NCBI RefSeq assembly: GCF_041449215.1
Contig: NZ_JBGNFV010000001.1
Coordinates: 2,021,001-2,085,000, forward strand
Reading direction: 5' to 3'
Origin: Roseivirga sp. BDSF3-8
GTDB lineage: Bacteria; Bacteroidota; Bacteroidia; Cytophagales; Cyclobacteriaceae
Length of the DNA: 64,000 bases
Of this stretch, positions 17,058-26,177 are shown piece by piece. The notes under the pieces were generated by a model, which did no database searches, was not told the DNA's origin, and saw only the letters and a program-made list of their open reading frames with translations. Both the position numbers and the translations under genes were made by a program. Each line of letters opens with the position of its first letter. The first letter of the stretch is position 1.

Positions 17058-19067
17058 TTAGTCTTGGATAATTTTCATCTCAACGCGGCGATTAAGCTCG
17101 CGGCCTTCCACTTCCTGGTCATTAGTGGCAATAGGGCGGGACTCTCCATAACCTTTAGCCACAAGGCGATCGGCAGCTATTCCTTTATTAAGCAAATACT
17201 GTTTTACACTGTTTGCTCTTCTCTCGGAAAGTCGCTGATTGTATGCGTCTGAGCCGATATTATCTGTATGTCCGGCAATCTCAATTTTTACAGATGGATT
17301 GTTTTTCAACACTTCGGCAGTTCTGTTAAGCTCAGGATAGGATTCGGGCTTGAGAGAGGACTTATCGAAGTCAAAGAAAATGTTATTAAGAGAAATAACA
17401 GCCTCTTTCTCGATAGGTGCGAGATAGAGATCTTTGGTAATGGTTTGATTGTCGCTCACTTCCCGGAGGTCTATATTGGCATTTTCTGATAGGTAGCCCT
17501 CTTTTTCTGCCAGGTACCCATAGAGTTCTCCGTAAGGCAGGATGATACTGTACTTACCTGTTTGGGGGTCGGCCTGGGCTATGCCTACTTCTTCTCCCTG
17601 AGGCAGCTTTTCGTAGAAGATTTTTGCTTCAAGGGGTTCGTTGTTCTTTTTATTTCTTACGATACCAGTAATCTTAACGACGGGATCAGGTCTGTAGAAA
17701 TTAGGCATCCCAAAGCGAAATATATCTACATTTTCTCCTTTCATGCCTCTTGAAAAATAGGCCTCTTCCCCGTTGGCAGGAATAGTAAAGAAAAGGTCAT
17801 CTTCCGGACTGTTAATATTAGGGCCAAGGTTCATGGGTTCAGACCAACTTGTCCAGGTGTCGTCAAGGCGGCGGGTGACGTAGATATCGAGTTCGCCAAA
17901 TCCGCTATATCCCTTGGAAGAGAAATAGAGGGTTCTGTCATCGGGGGCCAGAAAGGGTGCTGACTCTACTGATGCTGTATTTACGATATCTCCAAGGTTC
18001 AAAGGTTCGGACCATTTACCATCTGACTGCTGGAAGCTTACATATAGGTCACGATCGCCGCGGCTATCATCTCTCTCTACGGACATCAACAGGGTTTTAC
18101 GGTTGTTGGCCATGAAGAAGTTGGCCTGAGGAGATAGATTGTAATCATTCTCTATTTCTATATTTTCAGGGTCTGACCAGCCACTGCCTTCCCGGTTACT
18201 CATTGATACGCCTGCTCGCATTTTGCCATTAGGCATGTATTGGTTACCGAGCAGTACGACCATTGAGCGGCCATCGGGGGTAATAGAACTGATGAAATTG
18301 GGGCCTTCATTGTTAAGAGGGGCTCCTATATTGCGGGCCTCACCCCATTCTCCATCGGCGCCTTTTTCCGAGTACCAAATATCCTCCTTGTCTTCGATAC
18401 CTCCTACGTTGTCGGGGTGATTCTGGCGACTGAAAAACAGCATATTTCCGTCAGGAGAAACCAAAGGCTTAAGCTCATCAAAATCGCTATTAACGTTGGG
18501 ACCTAATCGTTCTACTGAAAGATTAGGGTTTACTTCAGGGTTTACATTTACCTCCGGTTGTACGGGCTCAGCATCAGGGGAGATGCCAATAGCATCTATG
18601 CTGTAATATCCGGGAACAGCGTTCCCGTCGAATTCTACCTTAACAGCGGCTACCGCGTGGGTGGTAAGGTCAAAAAAGACGTTTAGCATTCGGCCGCGAT
18701 TCGGGTCGGGATTGGCGTTTAGTTCAACCATCTTATACTCATTTCCCTGGGGGTCATAGGTATAAATGGCTTTAACTGCGGTAGGGTTAAAATTTTCAGC
18801 GATGGCTACCTGCCTGATACGCATTGGCTGAGAAAAAGCCACTTTCAAAAACTCATCGCGGTTGGGTCTTCTGGGGGTCCATGCATTAGGACTCTCTCCA
18901 TCTACCGGCAGGGCATCTGGTTTTCCGAGTACCTGGGCAGCACTGTACTGCCTTTCACTCATTTCAGAAGAAAAATCGAGGATTTCCGAAGCCCATTGTA
19001 CCTCCTGGCCGTATGAGGCCACAGATAGTAACACAAAAATCAATAAAATTGTAAACCTTCTTACCAT
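17058..19067 (-). CDS. OmpA-family protein with PD40 beta-propeller
   Basis: The protein has 669 residues. A signal peptide (about 1-20, ending SYGQ) is followed by a beta-sandwich region (about 22-165). Next come several PD40/TolB-like propeller blades (MLFFSRQNHPDNVGG, TLYFSSKGYSGFGELDIYVT, EAYFSRGMKGENVDIF), a carboxypeptidase-regulatory-like domain (about 470-540), and a C-terminal OmpA domain (about 560-669: IFFDFDKSSLKPES, IEIAGHTDNIGS, NQRLSERRANSV). The OmpA domain binds peptidoglycan non-covalently. Bacteroidota have related proteins such as PorE of the T9SS, but this one lacks a visible TPR region, so I do not equate them. Role: envelope anchoring. Confidence 0.9.
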   Translation of the reverse strand: MVRRFTILLIFVLLSVASYGQEVQWASEILDFSSEMSERQYSAAQVLGKPDALPVDGESPNAWTPRRPNRDEFLKVAFSQPMRIRQVAIAENFNPTAVKAIYTYDPQGNEYKMVELNANPDPNRGRMLNVFFDLTTHAVAAVKVEFDGNAVPGYYSIDAIGISPDAEPVQPEVNVNPEVNPNLSVERLGPNVNSDFDELKPLVSPDGNMLFFSRQNHPDNVGGIEDKEDIWYSEKGADGEWGEARNIGAPLNNEGPNFISSITPDGRSMVVLLGNQYMPNGKMRAGVSMSNREGSGWSDPENIEIENDYNLSPQANFFMANNRKTLLMSVERDDSRGDRDLYVSFQQSDGKWSEPLNLGDIVNTASVESAPFLAPDDRTLYFSSKGYSGFGELDIYVTRRLDDTWTSWSEPMNLGPNINSPEDDLFFTIPANGEEAYFSRGMKGENVDIFRFGMPNFYRPDPVVKITGIVRNKKNNEPLEAKIFYEKLPQGEEVGIAQADPQTGKYSIILPYGELYGYLAEKEGYLSENANIDLREVSDNQTITKDLYLAPIEKEAVISLNNIFFDFDKSSLKPESYPELNRTAEVLKNNPSVKIEIAGHTDNIGSDAYNQRLSERRANSVKQYLLNKGIAADRLVAKGYGESRPIATNDQEVEGRELNRRVEMKIIQD

Positions 19068-19363
19068 GCTGTCTTTCCTGGTATTTTCTTACTTAAAAAT
19101 AAATGCGTGACTCTCAGATAGTAATACTTCAAAAAAGCCTGAACGCTGCTTTACGATCTGAAAATAATGTATTTTATTAATAAAATTACAAGATAAGTTT
19201 GTTTTACCTTTTTTAACATATCAGGAGTTCCTGGCAAAAGCAAGTGTATGACTGGCTTTAGCTACCACTGGGTATATTATGGTTCACCTGATTCTAGTAT
19301 ATTGTGCGGAGCCTGTTCGCTCCGGCATGATTTTTTAATATAACCAAACCACCAGCAGTAATA
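19068..19363. promoter_or_regulatory. Divergent promoter region of the OmpA and glycosyltransferase genes
   Basis: About 296 bases lie between divergent genes. TAAGTTTG at 19194-19201 fits the Bacteroidota -7 element TAnnTTTG on the plus strand, but I see no clear TTG at the matching -33 position. The rest is AT-rich without a repeat. Confidence 0.3.
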
Positions 19364-20722
19364 ATGCAGGACCATCATCCCCCAAAAGTTTTAATGATAG
19401 GCTGGGAGTTTCCTCCCGTATTCACAGGGGGCCTTGGCATAGCATGCCAGGCTATAGCCAGGTGCTTATCTGAAGAAGTAGATTTATCGGTAATTGTTCC
19501 CTTGTCCACTGAAGGCTATGAGGAGGAAGGGTATTCTCTCTTTGATACATATAGAAATGCATATACTTCCTCGGAAGTGTATAAAACAGAGGCAGAAATA
19601 GTAGCAGAGAAAGGCTCCTGGAGGGATCTTGTGAACAAACACAAGGTAAATGTAGCTCTGGATCCGTACGAAACCGCTGAAGCACCGGTGTTGGCTCCTG
19701 TTCCTGCTGTTACGGAAACGGTAAGCGAAAACCCAGCCCTATCCGGTCGCGGGGCCACTTCAAGGGATGAGCTGTTTAGCACTAAAAGCCTCTACGACAA
19801 GGATCTGGGACATAGAATAAGCGAATTTGCTAATCGTACTGTGGCGCTGGTAAATGAAAAAGGGCTTATGCCTGACCTTATTTATGCGCATGACTGGATG
19901 ACTTTTCCGGCTGCACTGTCTCTGAAGGAAGCCACTGGCAAGCGGGTGGTGCTTCATGTACATTCTACAGATTATGACCGAAATGGCGGTGTAAGCTATG
20001 GAAACTTTACCTCTCAACTGGAAAAGGAGGCTTTTGAGCTGGCTGATCATATCATAACGGTAAGCAGTTATACGGCTCACCTTTTGGAAACGCGCTATGG
20101 TGTATCTCCGGAGAAGATGACGGTAGCTCACAATGGGTATAAGTTCAGGCCGGAGGAAGCAAAAGCTACCTCGTCTTTTTCTGAGAAATTAGTTCTTTTC
20201 CTGGGTAGGATCACTGCGCAGAAAGGGCCGGAGTTTTTTTTCAGAATCATAAGTAAAGTGGCAGAAAAAAATGCGGGTGTACGATTTGTGATGGCTGGTA
20301 CGGGTGATCGCCTCAAAAGTGCTATAGAGGCAAGCGCGTTCTCAGAAATTGCTCATAAGATTCATTTTACTGGCTTTTTGAATAGGGAGGAGGTTTATAA
20401 GCTTTATAGCATGGCGGACATTTATTGTATGCCGAGCGTGAGTGAGCCATTTGGGCTTACGGCACTGGAGGCGGCATCTATGGGCTTGCCTTGTGTACTT
20501 TCTAAACAATCAGGGGTGGCTGAGGTATTGGAAGGAGCCCTTACGGCTGATTACTATGATGTGGATGCTTACGCACGTCATATTCTGAAACTCCTGGAAG
20601 ATGAGGATTTATACAGTGATGTGGTAGAAAGACAGCTAATGGCCACTAAAAAACTGACTTGGGAGGCTGGCTGCACCCAGATAATGAATGTCTTTCGCAC
20701 ACTGTTAACCGATTCTGAATAA
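19364..20722 (+). CDS. GT4-family glycosyltransferase, glycogen-synthase-like
   Basis: The protein has 452 residues with the GT-B fold. The N-terminal GWEFPPVFTGGLG segment (about 14-26) resembles the ADP-glucose-binding start of glycogen synthases. The C-terminal half holds LFLGRITAQKGPEFF and PSVSEPFGLTALEAASMGLP, the E-x7-E motif of GT4 enzymes. A linker rich in Pro and Ala (about 105-125) separates the first two thirds of the N-domain. It is cytosolic and likely builds an alpha-glucan or related saccharide. The next gene, a GH57 enzyme, starts one base after its stop, so they form one transcript. Confidence 0.9.
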   Translation: MQDHHPPKVLMIGWEFPPVFTGGLGIACQAIARCLSEEVDLSVIVPLSTEGYEEEGYSLFDTYRNAYTSSEVYKTEAEIVAEKGSWRDLVNKHKVNVALDPYETAEAPVLAPVPAVTETVSENPALSGRGATSRDELFSTKSLYDKDLGHRISEFANRTVALVNEKGLMPDLIYAHDWMTFPAALSLKEATGKRVVLHVHSTDYDRNGGVSYGNFTSQLEKEAFELADHIITVSSYTAHLLETRYGVSPEKMTVAHNGYKFRPEEAKATSSFSEKLVLFLGRITAQKGPEFFFRIISKVAEKNAGVRFVMAGTGDRLKSAIEASAFSEIAHKIHFTGFLNREEVYKLYSMADIYCMPSVSEPFGLTALEAASMGLPCVLSKQSGVAEVLEGALTADYYDVDAYARHILKLLEDEDLYSDVVERQLMATKKLTWEAGCTQIMNVFRTLLTDSE

Positions 20723-20723
20723 T

Positions 20724-21914
20724 ATGCCTGCAGTTAGTTTATTTTTCCAGGTGCATCAGCCATTCAGGCTGTATCCTTATAAGTTTTTTGACATTGGATC
20801 GGGACGGGAGTATGTGAACACTTATCTGAATGAGGAGATTCTGGATAGAGTAGCGGATAAGTGCTACTTACCAGCCAACCACATGATGCTGGACCTCATC
20901 AACCAAACAAAAGGCGCTTTTTCAGTGGCTTTTTCTATATCTGGTACGGCACTGGAGCAATTTGAGGCTTACAGGCCTGATGTGCTGGACTCTTTTAAGG
21001 AGCTGGCCGCCACTGGGCATGTGCGGTTCCTGGGGGAAACTTACTATCACTCTCTGAGCTTTTTCTATGACCGTAAGGAGTTTGTCCGCCAAATAGAGCG
21101 GCACAGGGAAGCTATAGAAAATCATTTTGACCAGAAACCGGAAATTTTCAGAAATACTGAACTGGCTTGCCAGAATGACCTGCTGGAAGTAATAGAACAA
21201 CATGGTTTTAAGGGCATTGTCACGGAGGGGCTCGAGTGGTTTATTCCTCCTTCAATTGGTCACCCTAATACGGTATACAAAGGGGTGGGTGGAACAGAGA
21301 CAAGGATATTACTGAGGAATCACCACCTGAGTAATGACGTTGGCTACCGGTATACGGACCAGAGCTGGAAAAAGTACCCACTGACTGCCAGAAAATATGT
21401 GAATTGGCTTGCTAAAGAGCCGGGGGAGGTGGTAAATCTGTACATGGATTACGAAACGATAGGGGAACACCACGCTGAATCCAGCGGCATATTTAATTTT
21501 TTCAGGGAGTTCGGGCAGAAATGGAGCGTGAATGAGGGCTTTATTTTACCGGAAGACTCATTGAAAAAAATACCTGCAAAAACGGAACTGGATATCTATA
21601 GTCCTATTAGCTGGGCGGATACGGAAAGGGATCTTTCTGCATGGAATGGAAACCCTCTGCAAAAGGCTGCTTTGAAGCGACTTTATGAGTTGGGGGATAT
21701 GATCAGGCCTCTGCAAAATAAGGAAATGGATGACCTATGGTCAGTATTACAATCCTCGGATCATTTCTATTATATGAGCACAAAACAGCAGCATGATGGG
21801 AAGGTCCATAGTTATTTTAGCCCGTATCCCACGCCTTATGATGCTTACGTATACTTTATGAATGTGCTTTCTGACTTTGAGCTGAGGGCCAGAAAAATGA
21901 TAGAGGCGTCATAA
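20724..21914 (+). CDS. GH57 family alpha-glucan-active enzyme
   Basis: GH57 enzymes are retaining alpha-amylases, 4-alpha-glucanotransferases or branching enzymes. The protein has 396 residues. The N-terminal FQVHQPFRL, the nucleophile region RNTELACQND (Glu146) and the acid/base region LYMDYETIGEHH (Asp242) fit the family's conserved regions. There is no signal peptide, so it acts in the cytosol on the product of the glycosyltransferase encoded just upstream. Whether it hydrolyses or transfers glucan cannot be told. Confidence 0.9.
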   Translation: MPAVSLFFQVHQPFRLYPYKFFDIGSGREYVNTYLNEEILDRVADKCYLPANHMMLDLINQTKGAFSVAFSISGTALEQFEAYRPDVLDSFKELAATGHVRFLGETYYHSLSFFYDRKEFVRQIERHREAIENHFDQKPEIFRNTELACQNDLLEVIEQHGFKGIVTEGLEWFIPPSIGHPNTVYKGVGGTETRILLRNHHLSNDVGYRYTDQSWKKYPLTARKYVNWLAKEPGEVVNLYMDYETIGEHHAESSGIFNFFREFGQKWSVNEGFILPEDSLKKIPAKTELDIYSPISWADTERDLSAWNGNPLQKAALKRLYELGDMIRPLQNKEMDDLWSVLQSSDHFYYMSTKQQHDGKVHSYFSPYPTPYDAYVYFMNVLSDFELRARKMIEAS

Positions 21915-21916
21915 AA

Positions 21917-21937
21917 AAACCCGGGGGTACCGGGTTT
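21917..21937. terminator. Bidirectional terminator hairpin
   Basis: AAACCCGG, loop GGGTA, CCGGGTTT. It is preceded by an A run and followed by TATTATTTTA. It lies between the convergent GH57 gene and the small unknown gene at 21944. Confidence 0.75.
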
Positions 21938-21943
21938 ATTATT

Positions 21944-22273
21944 TTATCTGCCAAACAGATTTTTGAGATAATCTCCTGCCAGGGAGAGGTAATTTATATA
22001 CGGTGACTCGTCCTGACCCAAGGTCAGGACTCTATTGGTCTCTACCTGTACAGATAAGATAACTCCGCTTTCATACAGACTGGTATTCCATTGTTTCAAA
22101 GAAGATAACCAACCTTCATCTGATTGAGGGAAGTTATAGGTGGTAATTTCTCTAAAGGTTTTCTGAGAGGGAATATTCAGAATCAGATTCCCTTTCTCAT
22201 CATTGGAAAGGGTGACGGTTTCATCCCCGTGAACCAGGCTTAAATTGGCAGCAATATCTAGTTGATTTCTCAA
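21944..22273 (-). CDS. Conserved-looking hypothetical protein (109 aa)
   Basis: I do not recognise a family. No signal peptide or membrane segment is visible. The sequence alternates short beta-like stretches (LSLVHGDETVTLSNDE, GVILSVQVETNRVLTL) and ends in a helical segment (YLSLAGDYLKNLFGR). It is probably cytosolic. It lies 58 bases after the small gene at 22332 on the same strand, and the pair may be an operon. Confidence 0.55.
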   Translation of the reverse strand: MRNQLDIAANLSLVHGDETVTLSNDEKGNLILNIPSQKTFREITTYNFPQSDEGWLSSLKQWNTSLYESGVILSVQVETNRVLTLGQDESPYINYLSLAGDYLKNLFGR

Positions 22274-22331
22274 TGAATTTTAAAATAGGGTAAGAATTTG
22301 ATGCAATAGGTTTGTACTAGCCTAATGCTTT

Positions 22332-22544
22332 TCAGGCTTTTGCACTGGTAGCAGAGCTTTCATTGGTTTTGATCCTTAGCTTTCCATTCATTTTCCAGTG
22401 GGCATGAGTGGCATTATCGCCGGCTTTACCGGGTACATAGAGATCAAAATCATCAAACTCATATGTGATCTCGGCGTTTCTTCCGGTAAGCTTATCGTAT
22501 AGTCCACCGGCTAGCTCGGGCCAGGTTTGTGTTTCATTAGCCAT
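22332..22544 (-). CDS. Small hypothetical protein (70 aa)
   Basis: I do not recognise a family. The product is a small soluble acidic protein with a central ITYEFDDFDLYVPG segment and GDNATHAHWKMNGKLRI. The phrase HAHWKMNGKLRI with flanking strands suggests a small beta-sandwich. No export signal is seen. It stands upstream of the 109-residue gene on the same strand. Confidence 0.55.
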   Translation of the reverse strand: MANETQTWPELAGGLYDKLTGRNAEITYEFDDFDLYVPGKAGDNATHAHWKMNGKLRIKTNESSATSAKA

Positions 22545-22614
22545 ATTGCATCTACTTTAGGTATAAAAATTATTACCCTTTAATAAGAGATGCGGTCACC
22601 GAATTGTTTGCTAA

Positions 22615-23298
22615 TCAACTAATTGCGCGGGAGAATTTTTGACGGCTATACCAGATACCCACCGCCAGCAGCAGGTTATAAATGATCATTAACATGGAGT
22701 GAATGTGCCATACCTGCTTCATCACATCAATATACTGGAGGGCGAGGTAGCTGCTGAAGATATACATGAATAGGCTACCGGAAAAGTAGAATAGTACGGC
22801 GGTGCTTACCCAGAAAGCAGGCTCTTTTTCAATGTAAAAAACATTAAGGTCGGTGAGCAGCTTGCGAAAATAGATGAGGCTGAAGGCTACAAGCATGAGG
22901 CTTTCTAAAGCCCTGGGAACGTCTGAGTATTCATACCAGCCTTTTATAAAAGTGGCATAGAGGAAGGTGAATGCAACAAATACGTGAATACTGATCTTAA
23001 TAAACCGTTTTAGCCGGGGCTCTCTGAACAAGTGGTAGTACATAAGGCTAAGCAAGGTAAACTCAGCCATGGTGAGGATATTGAGCAGAGGCAGGTTATT
23101 CACTTTTTGGTAGCCGAGATATACCATGCATATCTCTACCAAAAAGGAGGTATAGACCAGGTAAGCGAGAAACTTGACCTCTCTGTGGTGGAACCTTATG
23201 GTAACCAAAGCCAGAAGCAGTGGTATGAATACGGAAAAGGTGGATAACTTGGAGAGAAAAGGTATGTTTTCCATTGGTATAGAAAGTGCTGCAGGCAA
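22615..23298 (-). CDS. Multi-pass membrane protein of unknown function
   Basis: The protein has 227 residues and about seven hydrophobic segments: VFIPLLLALVTI, LAYLVYTSFLVEICMVYLG, LLNILTMAEFTLLSLMYY, ISIHVFVAFTFLYATF, ALESLMLVAFSLIYF, FWVSTAVLFYFSGSLFMYIF and SMLMIIYNLLLAVGIWY. It ends with a short basic tail (SRQKFSRAIS), which should lie in the cytosol. No catalytic residue pattern is known to me. An internal ATG nine codons in is an equally good start. Confidence 0.75.
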   Translation of the reverse strand: MPAALSIPMENIPFLSKLSTFSVFIPLLLALVTIRFHHREVKFLAYLVYTSFLVEICMVYLGYQKVNNLPLLNILTMAEFTLLSLMYYHLFREPRLKRFIKISIHVFVAFTFLYATFIKGWYEYSDVPRALESLMLVAFSLIYFRKLLTDLNVFYIEKEPAFWVSTAVLFYFSGSLFMYIFSSYLALQYIDVMKQVWHIHSMLMIIYNLLLAVGIWYSRQKFSRAIS

Positions 23299-23682
23299 TA
23301 GATTCTGGCTGCTTATACGCCTCTGTCGCTTTCCGTTTTTCCCAGTTTGAAAGCGATAATCTTAATCCTTAGACAAATACATAACAAAAAAGCAAAAGGC
23401 TTATTCATTATTAGATTCCTCTTGAAACGCCACTATCCATAAAACCCATTATGACATGTACCATTCCGGGGTTAGTTTTCCAGCTTCTCTGATACCAATC
23501 TGCGTAACTTCCTCCGGATAGAACAGGAAGAATCTTTCTTTTTTATTCAATTATTACATTGAATAATGGTGACTAATATAGAAAAGGTTTGGTTTAACTA
23601 GAAGAATTTGCAAAAATTATTTTACTAAACAAGCAAAACATTACATATCCGGACGCTAAATAATCGCTAAAAGAAGCTTTAT
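23299..23682. other. Intergenic region of 384 bases upstream of the class V PLP enzyme
   Basis: No gene is seen. TCGCTTTC (23326-23333) and GAAAGCGA (23349-23356) form an inverted repeat near the start of the membrane gene. ATTCAAT (23545-23551) and ATTGAAT (23558-23564) form another about 120 bases upstream of the PLP-enzyme gene. Confidence 0.5.
23545..23564. promoter_or_regulatory. Inverted repeat, possible operator
   Basis: ATTCAAT and ATTGAAT flank a 6-base spacer (TATTAC). Its position about 120 bases upstream of the PLP-enzyme gene makes an operator possible; AT-rich chance repeats are also common. Confidence 0.25.
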
Positions 23683-24876
23683 ATGAAGATACCTCTGCAA
23701 CTCATCCCCACTTTACGTAAAGAAACACCCGGAACTGCGTGTGTGACGCACTTAAACAATGCAGGTGCCTCTCTGATGCCAACGCCTGTGTATGAGGCGG
23801 TAAAAGCTTACCAGGAGCATGAGCTGACAAGGGGTGGATACGAGGCGGCGGCTGACCATGAGGCTGAACTGAACGCAACTTATGACAGTGTGGCAAGGCT
23901 CATTGGTGCGGAACGTGATGAGATAGCTATTGTCGAGAATGCCACATTTGCCTGGCATCAGGCATTTCACAGCTATCCCTGGAAAAAGGGGGATAATATT
24001 GTGACCAGTCACACGGAGTATGCTACGAATTTCATAAGCTTTTTACAGGTTAAAAAAAGGTTTGGCATAGAGGTAAAAGTGGCAATGCGGGGAGACTCAG
24101 GGGCTGCAGATCCGCAGCAAATCCGCAAGCTGATAGATGGCAAAACGAGGATGATCGTGCTTACGCATATTCCTACAAATAATGGGCTGGTGAATCCGGC
24201 TGAGGAAATAGGGGATATTGCCGAGGAAGCTGGTGTCATGTATTTGCTTGATGCCTGCCAATCTGTAGGGCAGTACCCTGTAGATGTAAAAGCGGTCAAA
24301 TGCGACCTGCTATCGGCTACAGGCAGGAAGTATTTACGGGCGCCAAGAGGTACGGGCTTTTTATACGTAAAAAAAAGTGTCCTGCAGACACTGGAACCAA
24401 TGTTTCTGGATTTGCATGGGGCAGAATGGTCTGCAGCAAATACTTATGAGGTACGTGCAGACGCTCGCAGATTTGAAAACTGGGAAACGAATAAGGCTCT
24501 CACACTAGGCCTTAAAGCAGCCGCTGAGTATGCTATTAATATTGGTCCGAAAGGCATATGGGAACGGATAGTGTACCTGGGGGGAATGCTCAGGGAAAAG
24601 CTTATCAATGAGATAGAGGGGGTAAGCATAGAGGACATAGGCGCAACCCAGGGGGGGATTGTCACTTTTACTATCAAAAATCAGCCCTGTGAGAGGGTAA
24701 AGGAATATCTGCAGGAGAGGAAAATAAATGTTTCTGTCTCTCACAGATCCAGCACGCGGCTGGATATGGAGGCGAGACACCTGGAAGGTGTCATGAGGGC
24801 CTCGGTGCATTACTACAATAACGAAGAGGATCTGGAAAAACTTACGAAAGCTCTTAAGGCCTTCACAAGTAGCTAA
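23683..24876 (+). CDS. Class V PLP-dependent aminotransferase-fold enzyme
   Basis: The protein has 397 residues with the cysteine desulfurase/selenocysteine lyase fold. PLP residues are visible: HTEYATN (about 110), Asp190 and Gln193 in LLDACQSVGQ, and the Schiff-base lysine Lys216 in SATGRKYLRAPRG. The pattern GRKYLRxPRG is typical of the branch that includes isopenicillin N epimerase-like and ergothioneine-type C-S lyases, rather than the IscS scaffold-loading enzymes. It lies 133 bases before a P450-homologous gene on the same strand. The substrate is unknown; a C-S lyase or racemase activity is plausible. Confidence 0.87.
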   Translation: MKIPLQLIPTLRKETPGTACVTHLNNAGASLMPTPVYEAVKAYQEHELTRGGYEAAADHEAELNATYDSVARLIGAERDEIAIVENATFAWHQAFHSYPWKKGDNIVTSHTEYATNFISFLQVKKRFGIEVKVAMRGDSGAADPQQIRKLIDGKTRMIVLTHIPTNNGLVNPAEEIGDIAEEAGVMYLLDACQSVGQYPVDVKAVKCDLLSATGRKYLRAPRGTGFLYVKKSVLQTLEPMFLDLHGAEWSAANTYEVRADARRFENWETNKALTLGLKAAAEYAINIGPKGIWERIVYLGGMLREKLINEIEGVSIEDIGATQGGIVTFTIKNQPCERVKEYLQERKINVSVSHRSSTRLDMEARHLEGVMRASVHYYNNEEDLEKLTKALKAFTSS

Positions 24877-25009
24877 ATAGGCTTTCTATAAGCAGATCAT
24901 AAAAAATATCCGCTCATAGTAAGCTGGGGATAGATGGTAATTTATTCACATATCTTTATTTTGCATACGATAAGCATTTTGTGAATATTTTATTTACTAG
25001 TTTAGACCA

Positions 25010-26146
25010 GTGACCATCGATCTGTTAGCTGCAACTTTTTCAGAAGACCCTTACAGGGAATATGACCGGATAAGAGATGCCGCAGGCGTTTACTATGATA
25101 AAGCTGCTCAAAGTTTTGTTGTAGCAGATTACGAAGGCGTGAATCAGCTCGTGGGTCAATCGGCTATCTCACCTTACTCCTATCTGTGGGAGGTAGAATC
25201 TGTTGAGGCAAAGCAACCTCTTATACCGGGGGAAAGTCCGTTTATACTTGCTTCGGCTTCTGCACCTAAAGGGCTACCGGGCCTGGAAGGGATAAAATCA
25301 ATTATTGAGAAAAATTCTGAGGACCTTCTCTCCCGAATTAGTAGTGGATTGAGGTTTGATCTGGTTAGGCAATTCTCCTCCTTATTACCTTATGGCATAT
25401 TTGCCGATATAACGGGTATATCGAGAACGGATATACCAAGATTGCAGCATTGGCATGCTGCTTTTCTGGATATGCTGAAAAATATTGAGCGGAACCCGGA
25501 CATAGCAGTAAATAGTGAGAATAGCCGCTCACAGATGCGCCGCTACTTCGATGGAGTAAGTGAGTATAATGACCGGGATAACGCTCCTTTTGAATGGTCT
25601 GACCTGGGTGAAAGAAGAGATCCGGCCCTGGGCGCCTTACTTATGTGTGGAGGTATGCACTTTGAAGAGGCCTTTGCCCGATATATGCTTTACCTGGCTA
25701 ATAATAAGGCTGTAAGAAAAGAGGTTCTCTCAAATGATGAGGTAGCCTTGAATGTTCTGCGTGAGATATATCGCTGCTTTGCTCCCAGGCCTATTATTAT
25801 GGTTCAAAATCACGAGGATATCCTCCTTAAAGGGATAGAAATACCCAAAAGTAGCCGCATCAATTTGCTTGTTTCGGCTGCCAACCGTGATGAGACGGTA
25901 TTTTCTGCCGGGGCTACACCTGAGCCGTATGCAGAATCCGGCAACGGGCCTATGGTATTTACAGGCAGTCAATTTCCACTGAGTAATGTAAGCAATGAGT
26001 ATCACGTTTACGCAGCCAGAGTAAGCAACCTGATTGCTGTTATTGCTTCCAGGCAAATATTTACAAGATTTTCCGATCTGGAATTTCCTGAATCGGCTAA
26101 CTGGGTGCGATCCCGGTCACTGGTGGCACAGCTTGCGAGAACATAA
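25010..26146 (+). CDS. Cytochrome P450-homologous protein lacking the haem-ligand cysteine
   Basis: The protein has 378 residues and follows the P450 plan: an N-terminal DPYREYDRIRDAAGVYYD and FVVADYEGV; the K-helix ExxR motif EIYR (252-255); and the segment EDILLKGIEIPKSSRINLLVSAANRDETVF (269-298), which is typical of P450s before the haem loop. The haem loop region (about 312-335) reads GNGPMVFTGSQF and has no cysteine. The only cysteines of the protein are at 213 and 256. The I-helix acid-alcohol pair is also absent (ALLMCGGMHFEEA). Known haem-free P450 homologues, such as EryCII and DesVIII, help glycosyltransferases; here the partner is unknown. GTG start, since stop codons precede it in frame. 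It ends at a terminator. Confidence 0.8.
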   Translation: MTIDLLAATFSEDPYREYDRIRDAAGVYYDKAAQSFVVADYEGVNQLVGQSAISPYSYLWEVESVEAKQPLIPGESPFILASASAPKGLPGLEGIKSIIEKNSEDLLSRISSGLRFDLVRQFSSLLPYGIFADITGISRTDIPRLQHWHAAFLDMLKNIERNPDIAVNSENSRSQMRRYFDGVSEYNDRDNAPFEWSDLGERRDPALGALLMCGGMHFEEAFARYMLYLANNKAVRKEVLSNDEVALNVLREIYRCFAPRPIIMVQNHEDILLKGIEIPKSSRINLLVSAANRDETVFSAGATPEPYAESGNGPMVFTGSQFPLSNVSNEYHVYAARVSNLIAVIASRQIFTRFSDLEFPESANWVRSRSLVAQLART

Positions 26147-26177
26147 AAAAAGGACAGAATAAAATCCTGCCCTTTTT
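26145..26177 (+). terminator. Terminator after the P450-like gene
   Basis: AAAAAGGACAG and CTGCCCTTTTT form a stem with one mismatch around AATAAAATC, ending in T residues. It immediately follows the stop. Confidence 0.65.
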
